Shown: positions 9,072 to 17,783, counted from the first letter of the stretch. The stretch is DNA of 64,000 nucleotides from Bacteroidota bacterium (GCA_018266555.1 JAFEAF010000006.1:269338-333337), one strand, 5' to 3'. Numbers and translations: made by a program. Notes: generated by a model not told the origin, from the sequence alone.

Positions 9072-9086
9072 TCTGAAACTTTAATT

Positions 9087-9114
9087 TCCCTGATTTTTAG
9101 GGAGGGCAAAGGTA
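9087..9114 (-). promoter_or_regulatory. rpsL promoter -7 box with 5'-end hairpin
   Basis: The minus strand carries TACCTTTG (9107-9114), identical to the rpsJ box, followed by a 5-bp hairpin TCCCT-AAAAATC-AGGGA (9087-9103) at the predicted transcript start. The -33 region is a poor match. Confidence 0.65.
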
Positions 9115-9164
9115 AGGGATAGAATTGAAATTTACGATTTAAGATTTCAGATTTTTTATAGGGG

Positions 9165-10229
9165 TTATACTTTCCACATCCATCCATACTTATCTTCTCT
9201 TCTCCCCGCTCGGATGTCCATTAACCATTCCTTTAGCAATGGAGCTGTTTTCCAATTTTCCACATCAAAATTCATTACATAGTCCTTATATTTAAGCTCT
9301 TTAATCATTGAAATTGTGGCTGCTGTACCGGTACCAAATACCTCCTTTAAATTACCCTTTTTATGCGCTTCAATAAGGTCATCAATACTGAGAGGTCTCT
9401 CTTCTACTGTAAAACCCATTTCTTTTAAAAGAACTATAGTACTGTTTCGGGTTACACCTTCAAGTATTGTTCCCTGATCCAAATTCGGTGTAATTGCGGT
9501 GTTCCCAATTATAAAAAACACATTCATAGTTCCTATTTCCTGAACATATTTATGTTCTATCGCATCCATCCATAACACCTGGTCGTAACCTTTCATTTTA
9601 GCTTCAGCACTGGCCAGCATGGCTGCACCATAATTTCCGGCTGCTTTTGCATAACCGACCCCGCCTGGCGCTGCCCGAACATATTTTTCTTCAACATAGA
9701 TTCGCATAGGTACATGGTAATATGGGCCGGTCGGGCTAAGAATTATTAAAAATTTATATTTTTCAGAAGGGCGAACACCAATGACTTCATCTGAAGAAAA
9801 CATGAATGGGCGTATATATAAGGAATGGTCATCTTTCATGGGAATCCAATTGCAATCTATAGAAATTAATTGTCGAATACCCTCCATAAATAATTCTTCA
9901 GGAACCTGCGGCATTTGCATACGTTCTGCAGACACATTGAATCGGTGAAAATTATCTTGTGGCCTGAAGATATATGCATTTCCTTTTTTGTCTTTGTAAG
10001 CTTTGATACCCTCAAAAATTGCTTGTCCATAATGAAGAGCTGCCAGTGAAGGACTCAGCAATAATGGTTGGTAAGGTTTTATCTCTATATTTTTCCATTC
10101 TCCTTTTTCGAAATCAGCTTCCAGCATATGGTCGCTGAAATATCTTCCGAATGGCAGATTGTTGAGATCCAAATCCTGTAATTTACTTCTTTCTGCTTTG
10201 GTTATTAATATATCCATAGCTGCAATCAT
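9165..10229 (-). CDS. ilvE: Branched-chain amino acid aminotransferase
   Basis: A 354-residue class IV PLP aminotransferase that interconverts Leu, Ile and Val with their 2-oxo acids using glutamate/2-oxoglutarate. The PLP lysine is K195 in GYAKAAGNY; LHYGQAIFEGIKAY (residues ~65-78), EIGTMNVFF and GTGTAATIS match the BCAT-II subgroup also found in mitochondria. The start is either the ATG at 10227-10229 or the one at 10215-10217 (MDILITKAERS), which fits the family slightly better. It stands alone, 94 bases upstream of rpsL on the same strand and divergent from the 10300 gene. Confidence 0.95.
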   Translation of the reverse strand: MIAAMDILITKAERSKLQDLDLNNLPFGRYFSDHMLEADFEKGEWKNIEIKPYQPLLLSPSLAALHYGQAIFEGIKAYKDKKGNAYIFRPQDNFHRFNVSAERMQMPQVPEELFMEGIRQLISIDCNWIPMKDDHSLYIRPFMFSSDEVIGVRPSEKYKFLIILSPTGPYYHVPMRIYVEEKYVRAAPGGVGYAKAAGNYGAAMLASAEAKMKGYDQVLWMDAIEHKYVQEIGTMNVFFIIGNTAITPNLDQGTILEGVTRNSTIVLLKEMGFTVEERPLSIDDLIEAHKKGNLKEVFGTGTAATISMIKELKYKDYVMNFDVENWKTAPLLKEWLMDIRAGRREDKYGWMWKV

Positions 10230-10299
10230 AAAGATTTATTTTTACGCTGCAAAGAAACAAAAAAAACTAACAATCATTAGTATCACATAACAGGATATT

Positions 10300-10806
10300 A
10301 TGAATATAAATCATATCAAACTGAACGTCTCGTTGCTAACTGACCTATATACAAATACATTGATCGAAGCAAAAGATACAGTGGAGTCTCAGTTAAGTAA
10401 AAAAAAGTTAGAATCAAGCTGGAAATATGTTGGCGAAAATGAAAAAAATATTTTAATGCTTGTAAGCTATCCTGAACAGGATGAATTAAGTAATGAACAA
10501 TTTTCATTTTTGAAAAGCCTTCTTTCGGCCTGCAAAATCAGTCTTTCTGATGTTGTAGTGATGAACCTGAGTCAAAATACTACTACTGATTACAAAAGTT
10601 TGAAAGAAAATTTTAAAAGCCAAACCATTTTTTTATTTGGAATCGAGCCTTCAATTCTTGGAATGCCATTGAATTTTCCTCAATTCCAGGTACAATCTTT
10701 TGACCACTGTACTTTTTTATATTCCCCAACCCTTGATGAATTGGAAAAAGACAAAGTATTAAAAAGTAAGATATGGGTTTGTCTTCGCCGCATTTTTAGC
10801 ATTTAA
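10300..10806 (+). CDS. Conserved protein, possible DNA polymerase III psi (HolD)-like subunit
   Basis: A 168-residue protein without signal peptide or membrane segment. The layout of residues ~48-165 recalls E. coli HolD: a hydrophobic strand (ILMLVSYPE) and a later helix (FLKSLLSACKIS), then LFGIEPSILGMP and, near the C-terminus, SPTLDELEKDKVLKSKIW, which lines up with the HolD segment SPALTDLRANPTARAALW. Psi links the clamp loader to chi and SSB in proteobacteria. The match was made by eye from memory and is weak overall, so this stays a hypothesis; otherwise it is a conserved protein of unknown role. It precedes rdgB by 19 bases and is probably cotranscribed with it. Confidence 0.45.
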   Translation: MNINHIKLNVSLLTDLYTNTLIEAKDTVESQLSKKKLESSWKYVGENEKNILMLVSYPEQDELSNEQFSFLKSLLSACKISLSDVVVMNLSQNTTTDYKSLKENFKSQTIFLFGIEPSILGMPLNFPQFQVQSFDHCTFLYSPTLDELEKDKVLKSKIWVCLRRIFSI

Positions 10807-10825
10807 AATTTATTTATTTTGAAAC

Positions 10826-11419
10826 ATGAAATTGATTTTCGCAACTAACAATCAGCATAAAATTTATGAAATCAGGTCAATGATCGGCAACTCGTTTGAC
10901 ATTATGACTTTGAAAGAAGCTGGTATCCACATTGATATTCAGGAACCTTATGATACATTCGAAGCCAACGCAACAGAAAAATCTAAAACCATTTTTGAAC
11001 TAACTGGAATTAATTGTTTTAGCGAAGACACAGGTTTGGAAGTATTTGCTTTAAATGGAGAACCCGGAGTCAAAAGTGCCCGATATGCGGGGGAAGAAAA
11101 ATCTTTTAAAAAAAATATTGAAAAGTTATTGCAAAAATTGGAAGGGGTGCATACCCGATCTGCCAGGTTCAAAACCGTGATCTCACTTTTCATTGATGGA
11201 AAAGAATTCTTATTCGAAGGTATTTCCGAAGGAAGAATTATTATTGAGAAACGAGGAACTATGGGATTTGGCTATGATCCTGTATTTATTCCAGACGGTG
11301 CCCAAAAAACATTTGCTGAAATGAGCCTGCAAGAGAAAAATCTTTATAGCCATCGACGGATAGCTACCGAAAAATTGGTAGCATTTTTGAATAACTTAAA
11401 ACAAAACCACCAAATTTGA
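10826..11419 (+). CDS. rdgB: XTP/dITP diphosphatase (Ham1/RdgB family)
   Basis: A 197-residue house-cleaning enzyme that hydrolyses XTP, dITP and ITP to the monophosphates, keeping deaminated purines out of DNA and RNA. All family motifs are visible: TNNQHKIYEI at the start, FEANATEKSK, SEDTGLEVFALNGEPGVKSARYAG around residues 60-85, GFGYDPVF and SHRRIA near the end. Its stop codon overlaps the TTG start of the sigma-factor gene, which suggests a transcription unit 10300-12860. Confidence 0.95.
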   Translation: MKLIFATNNQHKIYEIRSMIGNSFDIMTLKEAGIHIDIQEPYDTFEANATEKSKTIFELTGINCFSEDTGLEVFALNGEPGVKSARYAGEEKSFKKNIEKLLQKLEGVHTRSARFKTVISLFIDGKEFLFEGISEGRIIIEKRGTMGFGYDPVFIPDGAQKTFAEMSLQEKNLYSHRRIATEKLVAFLNNLKQNHQI

Positions 11420-11982
11420 TCCCTGAACGCAACCAATATATTTCTGAAAGCGACTTAATTAATGGATGCCTTGAAGGCAACCGGTTGATGCAAGAAGAAT
11501 TGTATCGTCGCTTTTCTCCAAAAATGTATGCCGTTTGCCTCCGTTACGCTTCCGACGCCGAAGAAGCGCAGGATATTTTACAGGAAGGATTTATTAAAAT
11601 TTTTAAAAAATTAGGAAGCTTCCGGGGTGATGGTTCTTTTGAAGGCTGGATCCGCCGCATATTTGTAAATACGGCGATTGAACATTTTCGCCGCAGGCGA
11701 TATCTGCAACCAGTGTCTGAAAATGAAGAAAATACCATAGAAGGTAAGTCTGCTTCAGCATTTGATGGATTAGCAGAAAAAGATATACTGGCAATGATAC
11801 AGCAATTGTCACCCGGATACCGAACTGTTTTTAATATGTATGTAATCGAAGGGTATTCACATAAAGAAATTGGAAATTTACTTGATATCAGTGAAGGAAC
11901 CAGTAAATCACAACTGTCAAGAGCAAAAGTCATTCTACAGGAAATGGTAAAAAAATTCATCGAACAAGACACAGAAAGATAA
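11416..11982 (+). CDS. ECF RNA polymerase sigma factor
   Basis: A 188-residue extracytoplasmic-function sigma factor. Region 2 spans ~25-95 (AVCLRYASDAEEAQDILQEG, then GWIRRIFVNTAIEHFRRR), and region 4 ~125-180 (GYRTVFNMYVIEGYSHKEI, LLDISEGTSKSQLSRAK). The only start that keeps region 2 whole is a TTG at 11416-11418 overlapping the rdgB stop (ATTGA), so translation is probably coupled. The next gene, 8 bases on, encodes a one-pass membrane protein that may be its anti-sigma partner. Confidence 0.92.
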   Translation: MIPERNQYISESDLINGCLEGNRLMQEELYRRFSPKMYAVCLRYASDAEEAQDILQEGFIKIFKKLGSFRGDGSFEGWIRRIFVNTAIEHFRRRRYLQPVSENEENTIEGKSASAFDGLAEKDILAMIQQLSPGYRTVFNMYVIEGYSHKEIGNLLDISEGTSKSQLSRAKVILQEMVKKFIEQDTER

Positions 11983-11990
11983 GCAAATCC

Positions 11991-12860
11991 ATGAGTGACC
12001 AGTTACGAAATAAGATGTATCATTATGAAGTAAGCCCGCCCCAGGGATTGTGGAATAAAATCACTACATCATTAAATGAGCAGGAGGCTGAAAATGAGAT
12101 TTCTTCAAAACTTGCTAACCTGGAAATACCCCCTCCCTCATCTGCTTGGCAGCACATAAATGCTGCTTTAGAAAAAGATATTAAAATACCACATTCGAAG
12201 CATAAAACTTTATTTTATATACTTCGTTTTGCAGCAGCGGCAGTTATCCTTGCCTTGATGATTTTTGGTGGAATAAGAATTATAAAAAATAATTCCGGAA
12301 ACAATGAAGTTGCATCAACTAAAAATACCAGCCCTTCTCTTGATTCAAGTGCACCATCTGCTAATAAATCAGTAACAGAAGTTCCTCTGATTCATTCTGC
12401 TGAATCGGATGAGGAAAGAGACAATGCTGCATTGGAAGAAAGCAAAAAAACTTTGGCTAAAAATGACGTTCCTGTTTCTAAAATACTAAAGCTGGCGAGA
12501 GAAAACTATTTATCAGCACCGGCCCGATATATTGAGAATGACGAGGAAGAAGGTGATAATAATTATTCAAGCCCGCATTACACAGATATACTTCGGCCTT
12601 TTCTTGCAATTACATCTACAACTGAGGATCTCTCTGACCGTTATATAATGTTGCAATCATCGGATGGAAATTTTTTCCGTATTTCAAAAAAGCTGGCTGA
12701 TCTTATCTGTTGTATTTCCGGTGAGGAACAAGATGCCGGATGTAAGGATCAATTGCAACGATGGAGAGAAAAAATTGCCAGTTCTCCGGTAGCTCCTTCA
12801 CCCGGTAATTTTATGGATATACTGAGCCTCCTTACTTCACTTCAAAATGATAAAAATTAA
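11991..12860 (+). CDS. One-pass membrane protein, probable anti-sigma partner of the ECF factor
   Basis: A 289-residue protein: residues 1-72 are cytoplasmic and contain two similar short blocks (PPQGLWNKITTSL and PPPSSAWQHINAAL), residues ~76-96 are a single membrane span (FYILRFAAAAVILALMIFGG), and the rest is a Ser/Asn/Glu-rich periplasmic part with CC near residue 242. The gene order and topology are those of Bacteroidota sigma/anti-sigma pairs, but no classical anti-sigma zinc motif is seen, so the role is inferred from position. The repeated P-x-x-x-x-W pattern is also found at the N-terminus of other such partners. Confidence 0.65.
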   Translation: MSDQLRNKMYHYEVSPPQGLWNKITTSLNEQEAENEISSKLANLEIPPPSSAWQHINAALEKDIKIPHSKHKTLFYILRFAAAAVILALMIFGGIRIIKNNSGNNEVASTKNTSPSLDSSAPSANKSVTEVPLIHSAESDEERDNAALEESKKTLAKNDVPVSKILKLARENYLSAPARYIENDEEEGDNNYSSPHYTDILRPFLAITSTTEDLSDRYIMLQSSDGNFFRISKKLADLICCISGEEQDAGCKDQLQRWREKIASSPVAPSPGNFMDILSLLTSLQNDKN

Positions 12861-12902
12861 TCCATCGTCGTTTTCCTTAATTTTATCATAAATCATTTTC
12901 TG

Positions 12903-13337
12903 ATGTCCCGGCTCAAAATTGTATTGCCTCCTGCATTTTCTTTCTCAACAAAAATACCTGTAAGAATTAATGATTTGAATTATGGCGGTCATGTTGGCAA
13001 TGACGCCATTCTCACATTTATCCATGAAGCCAGAATGCAGTTTTTGGGAAATTGGGGCTATTCTGAATTGGATTTTGCCGGGGTAGGTCTTATCATGAGT
13101 GATGTGATGATCGAATTTAAAAGCGAATTGTTTTATGGAGATATTGTTGTTGCTTCTGTTGTATTTGGTGAATTCGGTAAAGTTGGATTTGATCTTTTTT
13201 ATAAATTAGAAAAAGAACAGAATGGAAAGCTTATTGTAGTTGCAACCTCTAAAACAGGTATGGTTTGTTATGATTATCAAAAAAAGAAAGTAGTGCCTGT
13301 ACCTGAACAAGCTAAATCAAAAATGATATCAATTTGA
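12903..13337 (+). CDS. Hot-dog fold acyl-CoA thioesterase family protein
   Basis: A 144-residue single-domain 4HBT-type protein. The segment RINDLNYGGHVGNDAILTFI (residues ~22-41), with the following HEARMQFL helix, is the conserved hot-dog helix region carrying the catalytic Asp/Glu-type residues in related thioesterases, and GDIVVASVVFGEFGKVGFDL forms the long central strands. It likely hydrolyses an acyl-CoA thioester in the cytoplasm; chain-length preference cannot be read. It is 42 bases after the membrane protein and convergent with aroE, whose stop is 1 base away. Confidence 0.85.
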   Translation: MSRLKIVLPPAFSFSTKIPVRINDLNYGGHVGNDAILTFIHEARMQFLGNWGYSELDFAGVGLIMSDVMIEFKSELFYGDIVVASVVFGEFGKVGFDLFYKLEKEQNGKLIVVATSKTGMVCYDYQKKKVVPVPEQAKSKMISI

Positions 13338-13338
13338 C

Positions 13339-14070
13339 TTAACTATTCCATATTTTCCAGCTCTCTTCCGCCTGATTGACCAACATTTCATATCCATTTT
13401 TAATAAAAGAATTTTTCTCTTCCCCCATTTTCAGAAACAAGGTTTTTTCCGGATTATAAATCAGGTCAAAAAGAAAATGTTTTGGAGTCAACGCCCGGTA
13501 AGGTATTGAAGGTAACTCAGAAATATGGGGATGCATTCCCAAGGGAGTTGTATTGACTATAAGCCTAAATTCGGAAATGACAGACGGGGTTATTTCCTCA
13601 TATGACAAACATGATGCTGTTTTTTTTCGTGAAACGAACCGGTATTCAATATGTAGTTTGTCTAAAACAAAAGCAACCGCTTTTGCAGCCCCCCCGGAAC
13701 CTAATATCAAAGCTTTGTTGTGAAAACTTTGCAAGCCTTTTATCAATGAATGTTCAAATCCGATCACATCGGTATTATACCCGTATAATTTTTCATCAAT
13801 GATCCGGATACAATTACAAGCCCTGATTTTTTGTACGACATCATTTGCTTCATATAAAAAAGGGACAATGTTTTCCTTGTAAGGTATCGTAACATTTAAC
13901 CCTTTCAATTCGGGATTTAATTCTAATACTGTCTTGAACTTGTCAATGGAAACAATTGGAAAATTCTGATAGCGACAGCTATACAAACCATCTTTCTCAA
14001 ATTTTTCAGTAAAATATTTTTTAGAGAAAGAATGGGTCAAAGGATAACCAATCAATCCATAGAGCCTCAT
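13339..14070 (-). CDS. aroE: Shikimate dehydrogenase
   Basis: A 243-residue NADPH-dependent enzyme that reduces 3-dehydroshikimate to shikimate in aromatic amino-acid synthesis. The substrate-binding motifs THSFSKKYF (Ser pair, near residue 15), NVTIPYKENIV (catalytic Lys, ~65) and GYNTDVIGF (Asp, ~100), the nucleotide loop GSGGAAKAV and NTTPLGMHP are all present. It is shorter than E. coli AroE, as usual in Bacteroidota. Its ATG shares one base with the stop of the upstream ComA-type gene (TGATG), so the two are translationally coupled. Confidence 0.94.
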   Translation of the reverse strand: MRLYGLIGYPLTHSFSKKYFTEKFEKDGLYSCRYQNFPIVSIDKFKTVLELNPELKGLNVTIPYKENIVPFLYEANDVVQKIRACNCIRIIDEKLYGYNTDVIGFEHSLIKGLQSFHNKALILGSGGAAKAVAFVLDKLHIEYRFVSRKKTASCLSYEEITPSVISEFRLIVNTTPLGMHPHISELPSIPYRALTPKHFLFDLIYNPEKTLFLKMGEEKNSFIKNGYEMLVNQAEESWKIWNS

Positions 14071-14843
14071 CAGGCATTTTCTTTTTTGTTAAGATATAAA
14101 CTGAATGTATCTCCTCTCAAGCCGATACGCATGGCCTCTAGTGGAATTACTTCAGCCGGAGCAATATTGCCAAGGTTGACATTACAACCAAGCAATTCGA
14201 TGAAATATAATTGTTGAGCTTTTTGCGGAGCCTCCCAAATTATCTTTTCGCCAGGAATCTGGGTTAAAATTTCATTGACCAATCCCTGACGGACTTCACC
14301 ACTGTCACGATACAAGCCAACATTTCCTGCTTCACGGGCTTCAGCAATCACATAGGATGCTCCAGCTTCCAGTTCTGAACGCATTTGTTCAATCCATTTG
14401 TATGGGGGCATAATATTTTTTGCGTCTTTACTTCCTACCTCACTGAGCACAACTCCATGTTTTGTTAGCTTTTCAATGTAGCCACATTTCTCAGCATGTG
14501 GGATTGTAATGGAGCCATCGCTAACCTCCATATAGGTTATTCCATAATCCCTGCAAATTTTTATAAAATCATCAAATTGGTTCCGGATAAGAAATGCCTC
14601 GAATAATGTACCCCCAAAATAAATAGGGATATTGTAAGAACGGTAGACTTCAATTTTTTCTTCCAAATTTGGAGTTACAAAAGAAGTTCCGAAACCCAGC
14701 TTCACAATATCCACATGAGGATGGGAAACACTTAAAAAATTTTTGGCTTCATTTATACTTAATCCCTTATCCATGACCATGGTAATTCCTGAAATACGGG
14801 GCTTTTGATTTCGTAGCGGTATCTGTGTCAGGTTAAAATTCAT
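14070..14843 (-). CDS. Phosphosulfolactate synthase (ComA family)
   Basis: A 257-residue TIM-barrel protein matching ComA, which adds sulfite to phosphoenolpyruvate to give (2R)-phospho-3-sulfolactate. Family segments include ITMVMDKGLS, DIVKLGFGTS (near residue 50), YFGGTLFEAF, YMEVSDGSI, EVGSKD, EAREAGNVGLY and NLGNIAPAEVIPLE. In methanogens this is the first step to coenzyme M. Bacteroidota lack coenzyme M, so here the product more likely feeds another sulfonate, possibly cysteate for sulfonolipids (inference). A TATTTTTG promoter box lies at 14892-14899. Confidence 0.88.
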   Translation of the reverse strand: MNFNLTQIPLRNQKPRISGITMVMDKGLSINEAKNFLSVSHPHVDIVKLGFGTSFVTPNLEEKIEVYRSYNIPIYFGGTLFEAFLIRNQFDDFIKICRDYGITYMEVSDGSITIPHAEKCGYIEKLTKHGVVLSEVGSKDAKNIMPPYKWIEQMRSELEAGASYVIAEAREAGNVGLYRDSGEVRQGLVNEILTQIPGEKIIWEAPQKAQQLYFIELLGCNVNLGNIAPAEVIPLEAMRIGLRGDTFSLYLNKKENA

Positions 14844-14891
14844 TATCTCAAAAATTTGTTTTCAGAAAAAAGCTATAAAATTAAAACGGCG

Positions 14892-14899
14892 CAAAAATA
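14892..14899 (-). promoter_or_regulatory. Promoter -7 box of the comA-aroE unit
   Basis: TATTTTTG on the minus strand is an exact TAnnTTTG match 49 bases before the ComA-type start. The -33 region is only an approximate match. Confidence 0.4.
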
Positions 14900-14956
14900 G
14901 GAAACTCTCAGCAGAGAAAGACTGATTAACCAGATATAAACAAATGTAAATACGTG

Positions 14957-16378
14957 TCAGATTGATTTTTTCCTTTTGAATCGTGCCAGTATATCCACCA
15001 CCTGTTGATTTTGTAAAATGGAAGGATATATTTCAATAAATCTTTTAAGCCCCTTGGGTGATTTTTCCATAGCCATTTCTAATTGTACAAGTGCTTTGGC
15101 TGTATGTTGTAACCGAAATAATATTGCGCTTTTATAATAAAGAAATAATGGTTTTCCCTGTGTGAATTGAAGTGCCGCATTTACCTGCTCGAGGGCTTCT
15201 TCAAAAAATTCTCCCTTGAATAAACATCGGATCAACGCTTCCCATCCCGTTGTATTTCGGGGCCGCAACCGAACAACATTTGAAAAATATTGAATCGCCT
15301 CTTTATGAAGACCTAATAACATTTTGCACTCACCCATGAGCAAACTATATTCTGGTTTGAGCTGATGCTGTTTTATTGCAATATCCAATTGCCTGGCACA
15401 GCTTTCCCATTGCTGTTCGTTAAAATAGGTGCAGGCAATTTTATAAAAAAGTTTACTTTCTCCCGGGTTCATATGAGAAGCTTTGCGATAATAAAACCTT
15501 GCCTGCGCATAATTATGTACCCGGTCATAACAATGGCCAATAGCTTCATAGATTACCGATTCGGGTTTGGCCAGTTCTATCACCTTTTCCAAAACTTCAA
15601 TAGCTTCTTTAAACTTCTTTAACCTGATATATGCATCGCCCATATTCCTGTAGGCAAAGTCAAATTTTTCATCAATTGTAATGGCAAATTGATAAGCATC
15701 AATAGCTTTTTCATACAATTTCAAACTTTGATATGCAGCAGCCAGGTTGAACCATGCCAATTCATTGTAAGGAAAATCATCAATAATTCGCTGGTGCAGC
15801 CGAATACTTTCTTCGCTTCGGCCTGTAAAGTCTGTCCAGAAACAAATCTTATATAAAGCTTCTTCATTATTGGGTTCATCTTCAAGAATAAGTTTCAGGC
15901 AATCAAAAACCTTATCAAATCCCTCATAATCATCATAAACATCTGCTAATTCAAATAGTAATTCAACTCGTTCTTCTCCCTGAAATAATGAAATTGCTTT
16001 TTCCAAAAGGACGACAGCTTTGTCTTGTTGATCTAAAGCCAAATAAACATCAGTTTTGAGGATGTACAAGTCAATATTACCCTGATCTAAAAGTTCCGCC
16101 TGGTTTAATTCGGCCAGCGCTTCTTTATACGATCGAAGTTCTAATAATACTTCAGCCTTTTTAATCAATAATACAGATGAATAGACAAATTGTTGTACGG
16201 CCAGCCTTGCAGCTTCCAGGGCTTTGTTCCAATCTTCTTTTTCTTCGAAATAGTTAATTATTTTTTCAAAGGAGTCTTCTTCTATAAAGGAATGGGATCG
16301 TCCCTGTTTTAAGTTCTCATAAAGCTTTAGCAATTCCCTCATTTGTTCACGGTCTTCCCTAAATGGATTTTCTTTCAT
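14957..16378 (-). CDS. Tetratricopeptide-repeat protein
   Basis: A 473-residue soluble protein made almost entirely of TPR helix pairs of ~34 residues; good copies include DWNKALEAARLAVQQ (~50), NEEALYKICFWTDFTGRSEE, NELAWFNLAAAYQSLKLYEK, FAYRNMGDAYIRLKKFKEAI and KLFYKIACTYFNEQQWES. No signal peptide or catalytic domain is seen. Such proteins usually scaffold protein complexes; the partner is unknown. It is a single gene, 113 bases downstream of the ComA start on the same strand. Confidence 0.85.
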   Translation of the reverse strand: MKENPFREDREQMRELLKLYENLKQGRSHSFIEEDSFEKIINYFEEKEDWNKALEAARLAVQQFVYSSVLLIKKAEVLLELRSYKEALAELNQAELLDQGNIDLYILKTDVYLALDQQDKAVVLLEKAISLFQGEERVELLFELADVYDDYEGFDKVFDCLKLILEDEPNNEEALYKICFWTDFTGRSEESIRLHQRIIDDFPYNELAWFNLAAAYQSLKLYEKAIDAYQFAITIDEKFDFAYRNMGDAYIRLKKFKEAIEVLEKVIELAKPESVIYEAIGHCYDRVHNYAQARFYYRKASHMNPGESKLFYKIACTYFNEQQWESCARQLDIAIKQHQLKPEYSLLMGECKMLLGLHKEAIQYFSNVVRLRPRNTTGWEALIRCLFKGEFFEEALEQVNAALQFTQGKPLFLYYKSAILFRLQHTAKALVQLEMAMEKSPKGLKRFIEIYPSILQNQQVVDILARFKRKKSI

Positions 16379-16598
16379 GAATTCCGAATGTTTTGGATAG
16401 TAAGTATTTTAAGAACTATTACATTTCCAGCAAATATCTGCGGAAATACCTTATTATAAACAAGTTAAAGAAATTAGACCGTAATACTACTTGATATTTT
16501 TTCCCCAAATGTGCAAAATCATTAAATTTTAATAATATCAGGGTAACAATAAAGTACCTTTCGTCGTTAAATAAGTACTAAAATTTCTGGATAAACGG

Positions 16599-16631
16599 TT
16601 TGTTTTATATCGTCTTTTATAGTTAGATTTG
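16599..16631 (+). promoter_or_regulatory. Promoter of the 16660 gene
   Basis: TTTG at 16599-16602 and TAGATTTG at 16624-16631, separated by 21 bases, match the Bacteroidota promoter consensus. The predicted start near 16638 lies on or after the possible TTG codon at 16639, so the ATG at 16660 must be the real start. Confidence 0.75.
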
Positions 16632-16659
16632 CTAATAATTGAGAACTAAAACTTCAATA

Positions 16660-17001
16660 ATGTTAAAAATGAGTGGGAAAAAATTGATCGTTCTGGCATT
16701 ATTGGCTGTTACAGCAGGTGCTGCTTTTGCAACCTTGGGTGACGGAAAAGCAAAAACTACAAAGAATTCCAAGAAGTCATTGCTTTCCAGCAAAACTATT
16801 TTATCACCAGGTGTTTTTTCTTTAAAATCAGGTTACAACTTCAGAGGAAATGAAGTCGTAAGTTTTGAAAAAGACAGGTACATTAATATTAATACTGTAA
16901 TTACTTATCAGAAAGGAAACAGCACTTACATTATGCCCCTTAAAAAGAAAGTATTGCTGGATAAAATAACGTTCAATCCTAATCCGAATACAAGGCAATA
17001 A
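16660..17001 (+). CDS. Small exported protein of unknown function
   Basis: A 113-residue protein from the ATG at 16660 (MLKMSGKKLIVLALLAVTAG), a signal peptide with likely cleavage after AFA (~residue 25). The mature part is ~90 residues, basic, with predicted strands GYNFRGNEVVSFEK and YININTVITYQKG and no cysteines. No family was recognised. It is convergent with the GLPGLI-type gene, leaving 5 bases between stops. A strong promoter suggests it is well expressed. Confidence 0.7.
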   Translation: MLKMSGKKLIVLALLAVTAGAAFATLGDGKAKTTKNSKKSLLSSKTILSPGVFSLKSGYNFRGNEVVSFEKDRYININTVITYQKGNSTYIMPLKKKVLLDKITFNPNPNTRQ

Positions 17002-17006
17002 AGAAT

Positions 17007-17675
17007 TTACAATCCTCCAGAAACTCCTTTGCTCTCTTCATAACTCATTACCCGGTATCCTGATTTAGGTAAATCAAATTTTGATGCGGGTACAGGATTT
17101 AAACTAATGCTTGATGCTGTATATGTCACTTTCAGCTTACCTAAGGATGCTTCATACTGCATTGCAAGCCCGGGAAGATTTTTATTCAAATACTGAAAAT
17201 CTTTGTTTACAGGTTCAAGTTCACGGGTAAAATACACAGTAAATGTGGATGAGTCGTTAAGCCTGCCAACCGCTTTTTGACAATTATATCCAGCAATGGT
17301 TTTGAATTCATTTTCAAAAGTAAAGGTGACACCTTCGTATTTTTTATTGGATTCTTTCCAGTTTTCAGGTGTCATTCTGATCATAAATTTTTGATCACCG
17401 TAATCTTTCAGGATCGTTACATTGCCGGTTTTACCATCAATAATGGTTGATTGGGTACCCAGTGAACTGACCATTTCGGAACGACTGGAATTTCCCTTCA
17501 GATAAATAACACTGGTGGCTCCATCCAGTAAATCGGCAGCCTGAGGGCTTTTATTTTCTGTGTTAATCACAATATCATAAGTAATAGTAGCCTCTGTCAG
17601 TTTTTTCTGGCCAAATATGGTATCAGAGAAAACTAAAGTAACAATGGCCATTATTATCGGTACTGTTTTTTTCAT
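17007..17675 (-). CDS. GLPGLI-family exported protein
   Basis: A 222-residue exported protein with a signal peptide ending near residue 22 (IFGQ). The mature domain carries features of the GLPGLI/DUF4412-like group: TITYDIVI near the start of the mature chain, FKTIAGYNCQKAVG (~125), FTVYFTRELEP (~145) and NLPGLAMQYE (~170), the counterpart of the family name motif. Members are common in Bacteroidota and are thought to be periplasmic or outer-membrane-associated; their function is not known. Confidence 0.75.
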   Translation of the reverse strand: MKKTVPIIMAIVTLVFSDTIFGQKKLTEATITYDIVINTENKSPQAADLLDGATSVIYLKGNSSRSEMVSSLGTQSTIIDGKTGNVTILKDYGDQKFMIRMTPENWKESNKKYEGVTFTFENEFKTIAGYNCQKAVGRLNDSSTFTVYFTRELEPVNKDFQYLNKNLPGLAMQYEASLGKLKVTYTASSISLNPVPASKFDLPKSGYRVMSYEESKGVSGGL

Positions 17676-17783
17676 TTCAATCCTATCAAATAAAAAGACG
17701 TGCCAAATTAGTTAATATGTTGCTTTCGCAGGAATTTCAATGAATAAAGAGTTTTGATAAATAATTCTTATGAGTTATTTAAC

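Noticed and set aside
9220..9236. Third occurrence of a TTAACCATT-like core (as in the sRNA candidates)
   Set aside because: It lies inside the ilvE coding sequence, has no terminator next to it, and the match does not extend.
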